A DNA stretch of 64,000 nucleotides from contig NC_089582.1 of assembly GCF_019320115.1 (NCBI RefSeq), positions 124,025,259 through 124,089,258 on the forward strand, written 5' to 3'. The DNA comes from Miscanthus floridulus (taxonomy: Eukaryota; Streptophyta; Magnoliopsida; Poales; Poaceae). The position numbers and the translations under genes are program-made. Positions 33,274-44,928 of the stretch are shown here, in pieces. The notes below the pieces were generated by a model. That model was not told the DNA's origin. It made no database searches and was given only the letters and a program-made list of their open reading frames with translations. Position 1 is the first letter of the stretch, and every line of letters begins with the position of its first letter.

Positions 33274-36052
33274 TACCATGCTTTAGGTGCTTGCTTTAAG
33301 CCATACAATGCCTTCTCCAACTTGTACACATGGTCGGGCTTCTTGTCATCTTTAAAACTGGGAGGTTGCTCAACATATACTTCTTTATTAATGTAACCAT
33401 TGAGAAATGCACTCTTAACATCCATTTGATAGAGCTTGATGTTGTGGGCACAAGCATAGGCTAGTAAGATTCTAATTGCTTCCAATCTAGCAACCAGGGC
33501 ATATGTTTCTCCAAAGTTAAGACCTTCAACTTGTGTATATCCTTGTGCTACCAACCTTCCTTTGTTCCTTACTACTATCCCATCTTGATCTTGCTTGTTT
33601 CTAAAAACCCATTTGGTTCCAATCACATTGTGTCCCTTTGGTCTCTCTACTAATTCCCATACTTGATTTCTTAAGAAGTTATTCAATTCTTCATGCATAG
33701 CATTCACCCAATCAACATCCTTCAATGCTTTATCTATCTTCTTTGGTTCAACGGATGACACAAATGAGAAATGCTCACAAAATGAAGCTAATCTTTATCT
33801 AGTTTGCACACCTCTTGAAATATCATCAATAATAGTATCTAATGGATAATCCCTTGCAATATTGGTTGGTTGGAGTATTGAAACTTGATCGCTTGCACTT
33901 GCTTGATCATTTGGTTTAGATGATGTACTAGCCACTTGATTTTGTTCATTGTCATGAGAGCCATTTGTACTAGCTTCATTTGTATTGTCTTCCATATTTG
34001 TGTTAGAGAGCACTTGCACTTGTTCATCTTCATCATCAATCACTTACCCAGGCCTTAATTCACCAACATCCATGTTCTTCATGGCATTAGAAAGTTGAAT
34101 GCCTCTAACATCTTCTAAATTCTCATTCTCATTTTGAGAACCTTTGGTTTCATCAAATTCAACATCATAAACTTTCTCAAGAGTACCACTATCTAAATTC
34201 CAAACTCTATATGCTTTGCTAGTAGTTGAGTATCCAAGTAGGAATCTTTCATCACATTTCTTGTCAAATTTGCCCAATTTAGTGTCTTTCTTCAAGATAT
34301 AACATTTGTAATCAAAGACCCAAAAATATGCAATGTTGGACTTTCTACCATTCAAGAGCTCATATGATGTCTTCTCTTTCAATGGATGACAATAGAGGCG
34401 GTTGCTATAATAGCAAGCCATGTTGATAGCTTCGCTCCAAAAAGATTGACTCACATTGTACTCACTAAGCATAGACCTTGCTATATCAATGAGTGTTTTA
34501 TTCTTTCTCTCAACAAGACCATTTGATTATGGAGTGTACTTGGTCGAGAATTGATGTCTAATTCCAAATTTATCACATAACTCATCAATTCTAGTGTTCT
34601 CGAACTCACTACCATTGTCACTTCTAACTCTCTTGATGGTTGTTTCAAACTCATTGTGAATGCCCTTGACAAATGATTTGAATGTTGCAAACACATCACT
34701 TTTGTCCACTAAGAAGAATACCTAAGTGTATCTAGTATAATCATCCACTATCACAAAACCATATTTGTTTCCACCAATGCTAGTGTATTGTGTTGGTCCA
34801 AACAAATCCATGTGCAATAACTCAAATGCTTTACTAGTGCTTATCATGCTTTTCCTAGGATGGGTGTTTCCAACTTATTTGCCGGCTTGACAAGAGTTAC
34901 AAAGCTTATCCTTCTTAAACACAATATCTTTCAAGCCTCTAACCAAGTCATGCTTAACCAATCTATTTAATTGTTTCATTCTAACATGACCAAGCCTTCT
35001 ATGATATAACCAATCCATGCTAGACTTAGTGAACAAACATGTAGATAGTTGAGCTTCACTAGCATTGAAATCAACCAAGTATAGATTCTCATATCTAAAG
35101 CCTTTAAAGATCAAGTTAGAGCTATCTACACTTATAATCTCTACATTATCTACCCCAAATATGCGTTTGAATTTAAGATCACACAATTGAGCCACGGATA
35201 GCAAATTGAAGTTCAATCTCTCAACAAGCAACACATTGGAAATGCCCATATCATTGGATATTGCAATCTTACCAAGCCCTTTGACCTTGCCTTTGCCATT
35301 TGTCACCAAATGTAATACTATCATAACCATCATTGCCATTGGTATTGATTGAGTTGAACATTCTTGCATCACCGGTCATGTGTTGAGTGCACCCACTATC
35401 AAGAACCCAATGCCTTCCTCTAACTTTGTAATTAACCTACAAAAGAAGATCAATTCTTTTTAGGTACCCAAACTTGCTTGGGTCCTTAAAGGTTAGTGAC
35501 CAAGCTCTTTGGCACACAAATAGCTTTCTTCTTTGAGCCCATCCATGGTGTATCAATGAACTTAGCTTTCACACTATTTGTACCCTTAGTAAGCATATAG
35601 AAAGAATTAATCTTAATTGAGGATACATTAGCATTTTTGCTCTTATTCTTGCACTCATGCTCTTTATGACCAATTTGCTTGTAATTAGTGCAAAACCGAC
35701 CATTGTTCTTTATAAAACTAGTCTTGTGAGGAGCAAATGCCTCCTTGCTTTTCTTGGGGGTATAGCCCAATTCTTCTTTATAGAGAGAAGCTCTTTGGCT
35801 ACCCAAGCACATAAGCAAGCGATCCTCACCACCATAGACCTTAGCCAAGGTGTCAGTGAGCTCATTGACCTCCTTCTTGAGGGTCTCATTCTCAACCATT
35901 AGTGAGGCATCACATATGAAACCATCACTACTAGATGAGGTGAAAGTAGAAGTGCTACAAGAAGGGTTAGTGGGAGCAACAATGGTAGACTTATAGAATG
36001 ATTCATCAATTATATCACAAGTTAAGCCTACATCACATGTCTCAACATGCAT
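33274..36052 (-). pseudogene. Element C pol: protease, integrase and partial reverse transcriptase
   Basis: From right to left: a linker with a second CCHC-like box (CTNYKQIGHKEHEC at about 35,635-35,690), and protease with DSGCTQHMTGDARMF at about 35,350-35,400. The pre-integrase box follows (DWLYHRRLGHVRMKQLNRL, then KDKLCNSCQAGK; 34,875-35,020), then the integrase core with VRSDNGSEFENT and a stop inside the expected GLVERKN context at 34,527. RT runs with WVNAMHEELNNFLRNQVWEL to YGLKQAPKAWY, where it ends abruptly at 33,274. The YVDD box and RNase H are absent. Several stops break the frame. Confidence 0.8.
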
Positions 36053-37400
36053 CTTCTCATTTTATTCATTAAGCAAAGAGAAATGAGCTTTTCAAGCTTC
36101 TTGTGAACCTTGCCAAGCTTCTCATGGGCTTCCTCTAGCCTCTCATGAGATGCATTGAGCTCATCAAAGGCTTGCTTAAGGGCCTTTAGTTCCTTACGTA
36201 AGCTTTTGCATTCCCTTCCCTTAATGTCAAAGTGTTCTTTAGCATCATCTAGCATGTCAAGTAATTCATCCTTAGTTGGTTCATCATCATCACTATCACT
36301 TTCATTTTCATTATTATGTTCCTCATCACTTTCATCATCACAAGTTTGTACCTTAGTGGCCTTAGCCATGAAACATGATGAAATGTCAAAGAGAGAAGGC
36401 TTCTTATTGATAGCAATGCTTGTAAGTGCCTTCTTCTTGGTGGTCTTGTCATCTTCACTATCATCGTCATCACTTCACTATCCCAAGTGACTACATATGA
36501 ACCACCCTTCTTCTTCTTGAAGGTCATCTTGTCCTTCTTTTTCTTTTCCTTCTTGTTCTTCTTGTTGTCATCGCTATTGTTGATATTGTATGGGCATTTA
36601 GCAACAAGATGATCTTTGCTTCCACAATTGAAGTACCTTCTTGATTCTTCCTTGTTCTTGGATAAAGACTTCTTTCTTCTAGCACGGTAGCCCTTCTTCA
36701 TCGTGAACCTGTCAAATCTTCTCATCATCTATCTCATCAAAGCTCAAGTCTTTATCTTCACTTGATGATTCTTGCTTTGCCTTGGATGATGTGGCCTTAA
36801 ACGCCACACTCTTCTTCTTGTCATCTTTCTTCTCCCTCTTTTTATCCTTCTCATCATCATCTCTATATGTATCATCGGTCATTATAGCTCTCAACACTTG
36901 GTTTGGTGTCATGGTGTCCAAACCACTCCTCACTAGAATAGTGACCAATGTGCCAAATTTTGAGGGTAAGCACCTCAAGAACTTATGGGAGAAGTTCTTA
37001 TCCTCCACCTTCTCACCAAGTGCTTTGAGATCATTGACAAGCACTTGTAACCTATGGAACATCTCCGGCACACTTTCATCCTCCTTCATCTTGAAACTAG
37101 CAAACTTCTCCTTGAGGATATATGCCTTGGCACCCTTCACGGCTTGAGTGCCCTCAAATTATTCCTCCAACTTCTTTCATGCTTCATGAGCTATCTCAAT
37201 GTTCTTGATTTACTCAAATGTTCTCTCATCAATGGCATCATGAATGGTACTAAGAGCAATGTCATTGTTTTAGAGAAGCAATTCTTCAGTGGCGGTGGGA
37301 TTCTCTGGATCTTCTATCTCAATCTTGGTCTCCACCACTTTCCAAACCTTCCTATTGATTGACTTGATATATATTGTCATCTTAGCCTTCCAATAGAAAA
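36053..37400 (-). pseudogene. Element C gag, degenerate
   Basis: From right to left: a WKAKMTIYIKSIN-type gag start at about 37,350-37,395, the gag core (GAKAYILKEKFASFKMKEDE and MFHRLQVLVNDLKALGEK; 36,990-37,140) and LVRSGLDTMTPNQVLRAIM. A Lys/Asp-rich tail follows, then a zinc knuckle region (YFNCGSKDHLVAKCPY at about 36,585-36,635), where the first Cys of the CCHC box has become Tyr. The tail at 36,070-36,369 forms a charged coiled coil. Stops and a frameshift near 36,720 interrupt it. Confidence 0.75.
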
Positions 37401-37404
37401 TACC

Positions 37405-37762
37405 TCCACAAGTTGAAGTGGGGGCTAATCCCTAGGAATCCTTCGCACAGCGCAACAAACGCCGCCATGTGTTGGATCCCGTTAGGATTGAGATGTTGCA
37501 GCTCAATCTTGTAGAAGTGCAGCAGCCCCTGGAGGAATTTGTGGGCGGGGATCGCGAGCCCATGCCCGTGGAAGTGGGCGAACGACACCACATAGCCGTT
37601 GGGCGGCGACGGTGAATCCTCATTGCCGGGTAGCAACCACTCCTCGCCTGAGGTCCACGCATAGAGAAGACCGCGATGGACGAGGCCCTCCATGCGCAGG
37701 AAGGTGATGTCGGAACAGCACCACGGATCCATTGGAGGTGGGGCGGATGGATGCGAGCTCAA
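37405..37762 (-). pseudogene. Antisense ORF of gypsy element F, N-terminal fragment
   Basis: From an ATG at 37,762: MEGLVHRGLLYAW, then EEWLLPGNEDSPSPPNGYV, HGLAIPAHKFLQGLLHFY, IELQHLNPNGIQHMAAFV and CEGFLGISPHFNLWRYF. This is the signature of the 'putative gypsy type transposon' family and is its best-kept copy in the window. The frame ends shortly after LWRYF because the sequence passes into copia element C. The function of the family is unknown. Confidence 0.7.
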
Positions 37763-38734
37763 CGGTGGTGGAGATGTGGAGGTAGGAAACCTAAGCGTTG
37801 CTGGTGGCGGCGTGGCTGCGGAGGGGCGATGGGTGTGAGGAAACCAACCGCCCGCCTAGATCTCCACGCCTGCCATGACCTGTCACCATGTCTCATCGCG
37901 GGGCGTGCACACGCAACCTATTGTCGTCCCCTCAGAAAATGCGCCAGATGTTTCGCCTCTTCGAATGGGCCATGACCTGTCACAGGTAAGAGGGATACGA
38001 AGCTAAAAACGCTCCTACGGCCTGTCTAGGCCTAGGAGTTCGAAGGTTGGCCCACCGACGGGTTCGACAACCGCTCCAGGTACCTTTAGAGTGAGGGGTG
38101 GAAAGAGATGGGCCCGCTAGTGGCCAGTACCCGGGCGCACGAGCGTCATGGGCATCCTAGCCCACGTTCGAGTCTCGGCCGAATACGATCCATGGTTTTT
38201 CCTCGAAGAAAGGCAAAGAGCCCTCGAGGCTGGTCAAACGGACCTGAGAACTATATGGATTGACCGCTGAAAATCTAGAGTCGGTCATCAGCTGACCCAA
38301 GCCGGACCCCCGTGAATGAGATACCGGGGCCCCATTCGGACTAGCCCGTTAACAGCCCACCGAGCACCATGATTTGTCCATAGAGGAAAATCATGGCATG
38401 GCTCAGCCTCTCCATTTTTATCGAAAAAACGTTTAAGGGAAGACGGTCACAAAGATGAGCCGACCCTCTACTGGACCCCTGCTACGGGCGGGGGCTCGAG
38501 AAAAGTTGGACTTGCAAGGAGACCAAACGCACGGTCGTAGAATGATAGACCCCTGTAGGGGTCAGAATCAGAAAAGACCTTTTCCGCCCATCAAATCTCA
38601 CGGCTATACCCCCGAGGGAATCGCCGTCCCCAGGACACGCGTGGGCGACAAAACAAGGCCAAGGCCCTCAGAGCCCTCCCATTTGGAAAAGCCTCCGAAG
38701 GAGTATTCTACTCCTTCGCAGGCTCGGGGGCTAC

Positions 38735-39659
38735 TGTTGGGGACCAATACTAGGGTACCTGAAGAGGAGGAGCTAATGGTCATCAACATTAATTTATTCG
38801 AGTAGTCGAGAGCGTGACTATAGCTCCAACCGACCCCTAGGTGCACGGGCTCCGCCTCGCCCGACCTTTGGGTCAGGGGCTCCGTCCCGCTTGATCCCTT
38901 AGGCGCGGCTCCTGACGGAAGCCCGTACCGCCGCCAACCACTACGGGCCAGAAAGTAAAACCCAAGGTCAAACTTCTGGCATCGTGTAGGGAGTGGGTAG
39001 ATCTCAACATGATCCGTGCCCGCAACATGTCACTCCAGGGAACTCACATCACCAACAGTGACGAACACATGATCACTATGCTGCCTACTCCCTGTACGGC
39101 CACTGACCAGCACGCTGGTTCGCCATGTCGCCCGCTGGGACGGAATGGGATGTCACAATTCGCTGACAACGCCGGGGCGTGGCATCAGCGGCGAATAGGC
39201 GCCCGGTGCGGAGCCGTCCCTGTCACCATCTGTAGTGTCGGTGGAACCCACATAAAGGAGAAGAAAAGCCCGACGGTCCTAGAAGCCTTTCTCTCCTTGG
39301 CTCTTCTCTCTCTTTCTCTCTGTGTAACCTGTTCTTCTCCTTCGTCTATAAAAGGAGAAGTATGATGCCCTAGGAAAGAGGACAGTGGTTCACCACTCTA
39401 CACGGCTGTAGACATCAAAACACACGCCATAACACGTCTTAGGAGCACACGCATATAAGAGACTTGGAACATGTTCCTCTCTCGCTCGTTTGTAACCCCT
39501 ACTATAAACTTTCAGTGCTAGTAACACGAGCAGCAGCGACGAACTGGACGTAGGGACTTTCTGCTCGAACTAGTACAAACCTCGTGTCCTCTAAGCACAT
39601 CATCCGAGCCAGACGCGTAATACTAGAAATTTACTAGTTAGTAACTCGAAACACCGACA
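38735..39659 (+). repeat. 3' LTR of element F
   Basis: It starts TGTTGGGGACC and ends GAAACACCGACA. The TATA box TATAAAAGG lies at about 39,347-39,355. Its right part shares sequence with the D LTR, but it is 925 bp against about 1.5 kb, mainly because it lacks the 120-bp repeats. Confidence 0.8.
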
Positions 39660-40310
39660 ATATGAAACCTATGCAACATCCAGATAAAACACAACAGTTG
39701 CAACATACATCTGAAAAGACGGATGAAACATTGGAAATAGACCTTTACAACATACAAGTACAACCATTGCAACATATGCAACATCTCGATCTACTTTTGC
39801 AACATCCGCATGACACAATTACAACCTACGTATGAAGCACCTAAAACATACGCTCGCAACGTACGTTTTCAGCACATCGCAACATCTCCTTTCTGCTTGG
39901 GAGAATGGAGACTCGTCGACGTGGAGTTCACCGGAGGTAGCGCTGCGCGAGGCGATAGGGAGACATCAGCGGAGCGACGCGACAAGGAGGCAGAGGGCAG
40001 CTGCGGCTCAAAGGTGGCTGTGCGCTGCCCTGACATGTAGGGCCGACAGTCCGGAGCGCTGCGAGTGAAGCAGGGCCAGTAGTCGAGCGCCGCGGCTTGA
40101 GGCGGCCGCGCACCGCGCCTGGCAGGCAGGGCCGCCAGACCGGTGGTCGACCGTTGCTCCTCGAGAGCGGCAGGTGAGCGGACATGAGCAATGAGTGTTT
40201 TTTTTTATTAGAAATGGACGAGAGGATTTGAGGGGTATCTTGGGGCTGCGTCCGATCGGGGTGGGGACGGACGGACGTCCACCCCAGCATTATCGATGGA
40301 AGTATAATCC
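39660..40310. repeat. Non-coding repeat-like segment upstream of the PAP gene
   Basis: At 39,660-39,880 the motif GCAACAT recurs about every 20-40 bp in an AT-rich context, then a GC-rich stretch follows. It recalls a dispersed grass repeat, but no terminal repeats or target duplication could be fixed. No gene is seen; the short ORFs are accidental. Confidence 0.4.
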
Positions 40311-40557
40311 AGTTTAAAACCTCGGGGCATCAGATACTCCCACATGATATATATAATAGTGCCATTATCTCATTCTCTCAGGTCCAGGTTCTACGAACCT
40401 TATGTGTACGCATGGCAGCTTCGTCTGTTTCCATACGGCACACTTGCAGGTCATGGACACAAGCTCACACCGACACTGACTGACAGAGTCAATGGCGACG
40501 GGCGTGCTTGATAAGCGCGACACGCTCGCGGCGTTCGGTCCTCGATGATTGATCGGG

Positions 40558-40564
40558 TATATAT
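40558..40564 (+). promoter_or_regulatory. Probable TATA box of the PAP gene
   Basis: GGGTATATATGCC lies 138 bp upstream of the chosen ATG (40,696). Another TATA-like run (GATATATATAATAG) lies at 40,347-40,360 and is an alternative; it would give a longer leader containing a short upstream ORF starting near 40,492. Confidence 0.45.
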
Positions 40565-40695
40565 GCCATGGGTGTCAGGGTGTGGGTCACCCCTTCCGCC
40601 AATCCAGTACAGTTCGTCGTCGGGTCGTCGTCGCCTAGATGCTGCCAATCCAGGACCGCACAACACAAGCTGGGAACTCGTATCGTCAGGGCATC

Positions 40696-43600
40696 ATGAG
40701 GGGGCTGCTGCTGCTGTGGGCGTGGGCGGCCGCCGTATGGCTGGCCGTCAGCGCCGTGGCGCACCCCGGCAGAGGAGGCGTCGGGGAGCAGCCGCTGTCC
40801 AGGATCGCCGTCGAGAGGGTGGTCCTCGCCGTCAACGACGCGGCGCACGTCAAGGCGTCCCCTTTGGTTCTTGGGCACAAGGTAAGCTCTAGTTGACTTC
40901 TCGCCACCACTCTTGTTCGGAAGTGGATTCGTGGTTCACTGACGGATTGTTGTGTTGTGGCGCTGCAGGGAGAGAACAGTGAATGGGTGGATGTAGAGTT
41001 CTTCCACCCGAACCCATCCGGCGACGATTGGATCGGTGTCTTTTCTCCTTCGAATTTCAGGTACCAGCCAAGCCATGGGCTAACTGATTGGCACAAAGCC
41101 ACAAACCCAATCGAACGGGGACTTGGGGTATTTTATTTTCTCACGATGCTGAATTTGCAAAACCATATGATTTGACGTTCTTGTTTGGGCACTGTCAGTG
41201 ATGCGATCTGTGAGTCTGAGAATACGGGTCCCCCCGTGCTGTGCACTGCACCTATCAAAGTCAGCATCTTCCCTGTTCCGTTTAACTTGACTTTGTGTAC
41301 GATAGCATGTCGAGTTTCAGATTTTCTGAATGCGTACGTAAAGTTTTCAACCCTGACTGGTTTTTTTCTCCCCGTATCTTCATTGCAGTACCAGTTTGCA
41401 AACTTCAAAAATGATGGCTATAACAAGACTGGAAAGGGCTATCTGAAGCTTCAGTTGATCAACCAGAGGGAAGATTTCTCCTTCGCACTTTTCTCAGGCG
41501 GTCTCTCGAAGGTAATTCTGAAAAAGACAGTATAATTCTGAATTTCTGAAGATACCTTCGTTCATGTTCTCCATTTGATGAACATAAACAAAACACTCCT
41601 GTAACAGCCCAAGCTGATTGCTGTATCCAACAAGGTAGCATTTGCGAACCCAAAGGCACCAGTGTACCCACGTCTGGCACAAGGGAAATCTTGGAATGAA
41701 GTAAGCCTTCTTGTCATTCGACAATAGCGATAATCGTTTCAGTTATATAGATAGATAGATTGACAAAACATTGTGCAGCATGCTTACAAGAAGTTATTCT
41801 AGTACTCTGCTCTGAACTCAACTCTGAATCAACAAAGGAGAAGATAAATTGTGGAAATAACTTGACTGTAGACCTGTAGTCACCAATCTTAGAACGTGAC
41901 TGTATTATTGTTGTTTTTTCACAGATGACAGTCACCTGGACAAGTGGCTACGATATTACAGAAGCAGTTCCTTTCGTTGAATGGGGCGAGAAAGGAGGAC
42001 GCCGGCTTCTTGCTCCAGCTGGAACATTAACATTTGATAGAAATAGCATGTGTGGTAAGCTCCAGCTGGAACATTAACATTTGACAGAAATAGCATGTGT
42101 GGTAAGCTAGTTTTTTTTTTGCTAATCTCCGAGATGAACAAAGAAACTTTTGAAAGTTCATAGTTTACATGTGTTGTATCAGTGTTTTAATCCTAACCTG
42201 CAAACTCAGGCTCACCGGCACGAACTGTTGGTTGGCGCCATCCTGGTTACATTCATACTAGCTACCTGAAGGATCTGTGGCCAGACTCACCGTATGGGTT
42301 CTGTCTTGCATTATCAATTCAAAAGTTTCCCTGTTTTTAACATGTTCTGGAACTGTGACAGATTCATCAGCTCATAAGCAACAGGTAATTTGCAAAATTT
42401 CAGGTATACTTACAGGCTTGGCCATAGGTTGATGAACGGGACCCGAATCTGGAGCAAGTCATACAGCTTCAAAGCATCGCCTTACCCTGGACAAGATTCC
42501 TTGCAACGAGTTGTCATATTTGGAGACATGGGAAAGGTACATGTTTTCTTCCATGTCTATCCTAGTTTCAGTCAGATAAAAGCATCGCCCGTGGTATTTT
42601 CATTTGCAATTGTACTGAATCTTCTGATAAACTCTTCACAGGCAGAGGCTGATGGTTCGAACGAGTTCAACGACTTCCAGCCCGGTTCGCTGAACACTAC
42701 TTACCAGATCATCAGGGATCTTGAAAACATCGACATGGTGGTCCACATTGGGGACATTTGCTACGCGAATGGCTACTTGTCTCAGTGGGATCAGTTCACT
42801 GCACAGATCGAACCAATCGCTTCAACGGTGCCATACATGATTGGCAGGTCAGTTGGGTGTCTCATTTCAGTGCTTCCTTGTTATGTTCCTCCCATGTATA
42901 TATTCTTTGCACATCGTTTACAAGAATGAGATTTTTTTTTCTGCAGTGGTAATCATGAGAGGGATTGGCCTGGCACTGGTTCGTTCTACGGAAACCACGA
43001 CTCCGGCGGAGAGTGCGGTGTTCCTGCCCAAACTGTGTTCTACACTCCAGCTGAGAACCGTGCGAAATTCTGGTAATAACCACAGTGGCTCAGTCAGTAA
43101 GGTGGCCACAGCAGTTTCTTCAGACGCCATGTCTTAGTTTTACTGATCGACTGAACATTTCTTAATCGTTCACCAGGTACGCGACAGACTACGGCATGTT
43201 CAGGTTCTGCATCGCAAACACCGAAGAGGACTGGAGGCCGGGGACCGAGCAGTACAGGTTCATCGAGCAATGCCTGTCGTCTGTGGACAGGCAGAAGCAG
43301 CCATGGCTCATCTTCCTCGCGCACCGTGTTCTCGGCTACTCGTCCTGCACCTACTACGAATCGGAGGGCACGTTCGAGGAGCCCATGGGGCGGGAAGCGC
43401 TGCAGGAGCTCTGGCAGAAGTACAAGGTCGACCTCGCCTTCTATGGCCACGTCCACAGCTATGAAAGGACATGCCCCGTCTACCAGGTGTGTGTGCCTTC
43501 CGTTTCCATTTTCAATCAGATCAACCACTACCTGCCTTCTGAAACTTACATGTCCTCTAACGACAAACCTGATTATGATCTTCCAATTTTCGCAGTCTCA

Positions 43601-43907
43601 GTGCGTCGTCGACGGATCCGACCACTACAGCGGCCCGTTCCAGGCGACGACGCACGTCGTCGTCGGCGGCGCAGGAGCCAGCATTTTCGATTCTGAGTTC
43701 ACCACCTCGAAGATCCAATGGAGCCACTTCACCGACTTCGACCATGGGTTCGTCAAGCTCACGGCCATCAACCACTCCTCCCTGCTGTTCGAGTACAAGA
43801 AGAGCCGCGACGGCAACGTGTATGACCATTTCACCATCTCACGCGATTACCGGGACATCCTCGCTTGCTCCATCGACAACTGCCCCCGGACCACACTGGC
43901 TTCCTGA
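40696..43907 (+). CDS. Large purple acid phosphatase, PAP1/24/27 clade (12 exons)
   Basis: A secreted metallophosphoesterase; family members hydrolyse phosphate esters or nucleotides, and this clade is often labelled 'probable inactive'. Exons: 40696-40881, 40969-41060, 41199-41259, 41389-41511, 41608-41700, 41925-42054, 42210-42291, 42404-42536, 42642-42847, 42947-43072, 43177-43486, 43596-43907. All introns are GT-AG, phases agree, and the sum is 1,854 nt or 617 aa, normal for the clade. A signal peptide (residues 1-22) is followed by a fibronectin-like N-terminal region. The metal-ligand motifs are GDMG (296-299), GDICY (337-341), GNHE (370-373), LAH (458-460) and GHVH (501-504); all expected ligand positions are filled. 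An in-frame ATG at 40,639 would add 19 residues before the signal peptide, so 40,696 was preferred. A 47-bp duplication copies the donor of exon 6. Confidence 0.92.
42012..42105 (+). repeat. 47-bp tandem duplication across the exon 6 donor of the PAP gene
   Basis: Positions 42,012-42,058 and 42,059-42,105 are two copies with one visible difference (GATAG versus GACAG). The unit holds the last 43 bases of exon 6 and the first bases of the intron, so the donor GTAAGC is present twice (GT at 42,055 and 42,102). Use of the second would retain 47 nt and reach an in-frame TAA. Confidence 0.92.
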
Positions 43908-43961
43908 AGTCCCACAGTAGTTGCAGAGAAGGAATTTAGTTCGTAGTTTTTGAAGAGCACC

Positions 43962-43967
43962 AATAAA
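43962..43967 (+). terminator. Poly(A) signal of the PAP gene
   Basis: AATAAA lies 55 bases after the stop codon, in an AT-rich context. It is a canonical signal at a usual distance; the cleavage site is unknown. Confidence 0.5.
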
Positions 43968-44249
43968 TGAGGCATTTTCTGTTAATACTATATGCCTGCA
44001 TTATTTTATTGTACCTACAGGCTACAGGTGACAGCGAGTGCCTTTTTGTATATGTTGCTAAAATGTGTATGTTTGAAGTATATGAGGTGCAGCTTCAAAT
44101 ATTCTTCTTTAAATAATGCTATGGCAACTAAGACGAAAAGGTGTTCCTGGGCCTCAAAATCGAGGGACTTTTTTTTCGTCAATATAAATTTCGGTAGAAG
44201 AAATCTGAACTACTCTATACTACTATAGTATCTTTGAGTAAGAATATAC

Positions 44250-44332
44250 TTTATCCGTTTCAAATTACATGTCGGTTTGACTTTTTTTTATAAAGTCAAA
44301 GTAACTTATAATTTAGAATGGACGGAGTACTA
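44250..44332. mobile_element. Stowaway-like MITE or remnant
   Basis: The left end TACTTTATCCGTTTCAAA and the right end (reverse complement TACTCCGTCCATTCTAAA) form imperfect terminal inverted repeats like those of Stowaway elements. The TA dinucleotide occurs at both ends. It is only about 80 bp long. The rest of 44,010-44,928 shows no gene. Confidence 0.45.
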
Positions 44333-44928
44333 ACTATGCCGTTGCCTAGGGCCCAAGAAAAACGCCACCGCTGACCTTGCTCCTAGGTCTTCGGCTCCTC
44401 GCTGTTGCTGCGCCTCCGTCTAGGGCCCCTCTCCTTCTTCCTTTTCGGTGCGTCTGCTGGCGATAGGAAGAAGAGGGGACCAATCTCTCAGCCTGACTTA
44501 TCAGTCATGGTACAGTATTTTTTCTCTCACAACAAATTAGCGAACAATACTTTCAGCCTGACTTTTCAGCGAAACGAACGGCCCAAAGGGAGAGGTGCTC
44601 CTGGGCACTCCCAACGAGGACAATTACTCTAGGTCATCAATCTTGTCATCGATGGTCGCGGAGAGGAATATTTTAGGGTTGATCGTTGGATCCGGTATAA
44701 GGACTGCACTCGAACTTCGGTGTTCAACAAGGTTGTGTTCATCTAGAGCATCAGCTGCACCAAAAAAACACTAGGAAAAAGACAATGGAAAATTTTGAAT
44801 AGACTATTATATATAGAAGAATCTTTATATGTAATTTAAGAATATATTGTGCCCAGTTTTAATTTTCATATAATTCTCTCTTAAGAAAACTACTGTATAC
44901 TAGTATACTATATTCGCTAAAAAACAAG

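Larger units (their letters stand above)
33272..37400 (-). mobile_element. Copia element C (SIRE type, minus strand), internal part only
   Basis: Read from right to left: gag, protease, integrase and the first half of reverse transcriptase. The order protease-integrase-RT defines Ty1/copia. The 3' part (rest of RT, RNase H, 3' LTR) is cut off by element B at 33,271 and should continue left of B, outside the window. The 5' LTR and the first codons of gag are missing: at about 37,400 the sequence passes directly into gypsy element F. No target duplication is seen at that junction. Confidence 0.8.
37400..39659 (+). mobile_element. Gypsy element F, 3' part (antisense ORF, spacer, 3' LTR)
   Basis: The layout matches element D: an antisense ORF on the minus strand, a non-coding spacer (37,780-38,720), a polypurine tract CAGGCTCGGGGGCTAC at 38,719-38,734 and the 3' LTR (38,735-39,659). 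gag-pol is missing because the fragment joins copia element C at about 37,400. The base after the LTR starts ATATG; no matching left duplication exists in the window. Confidence 0.75.
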
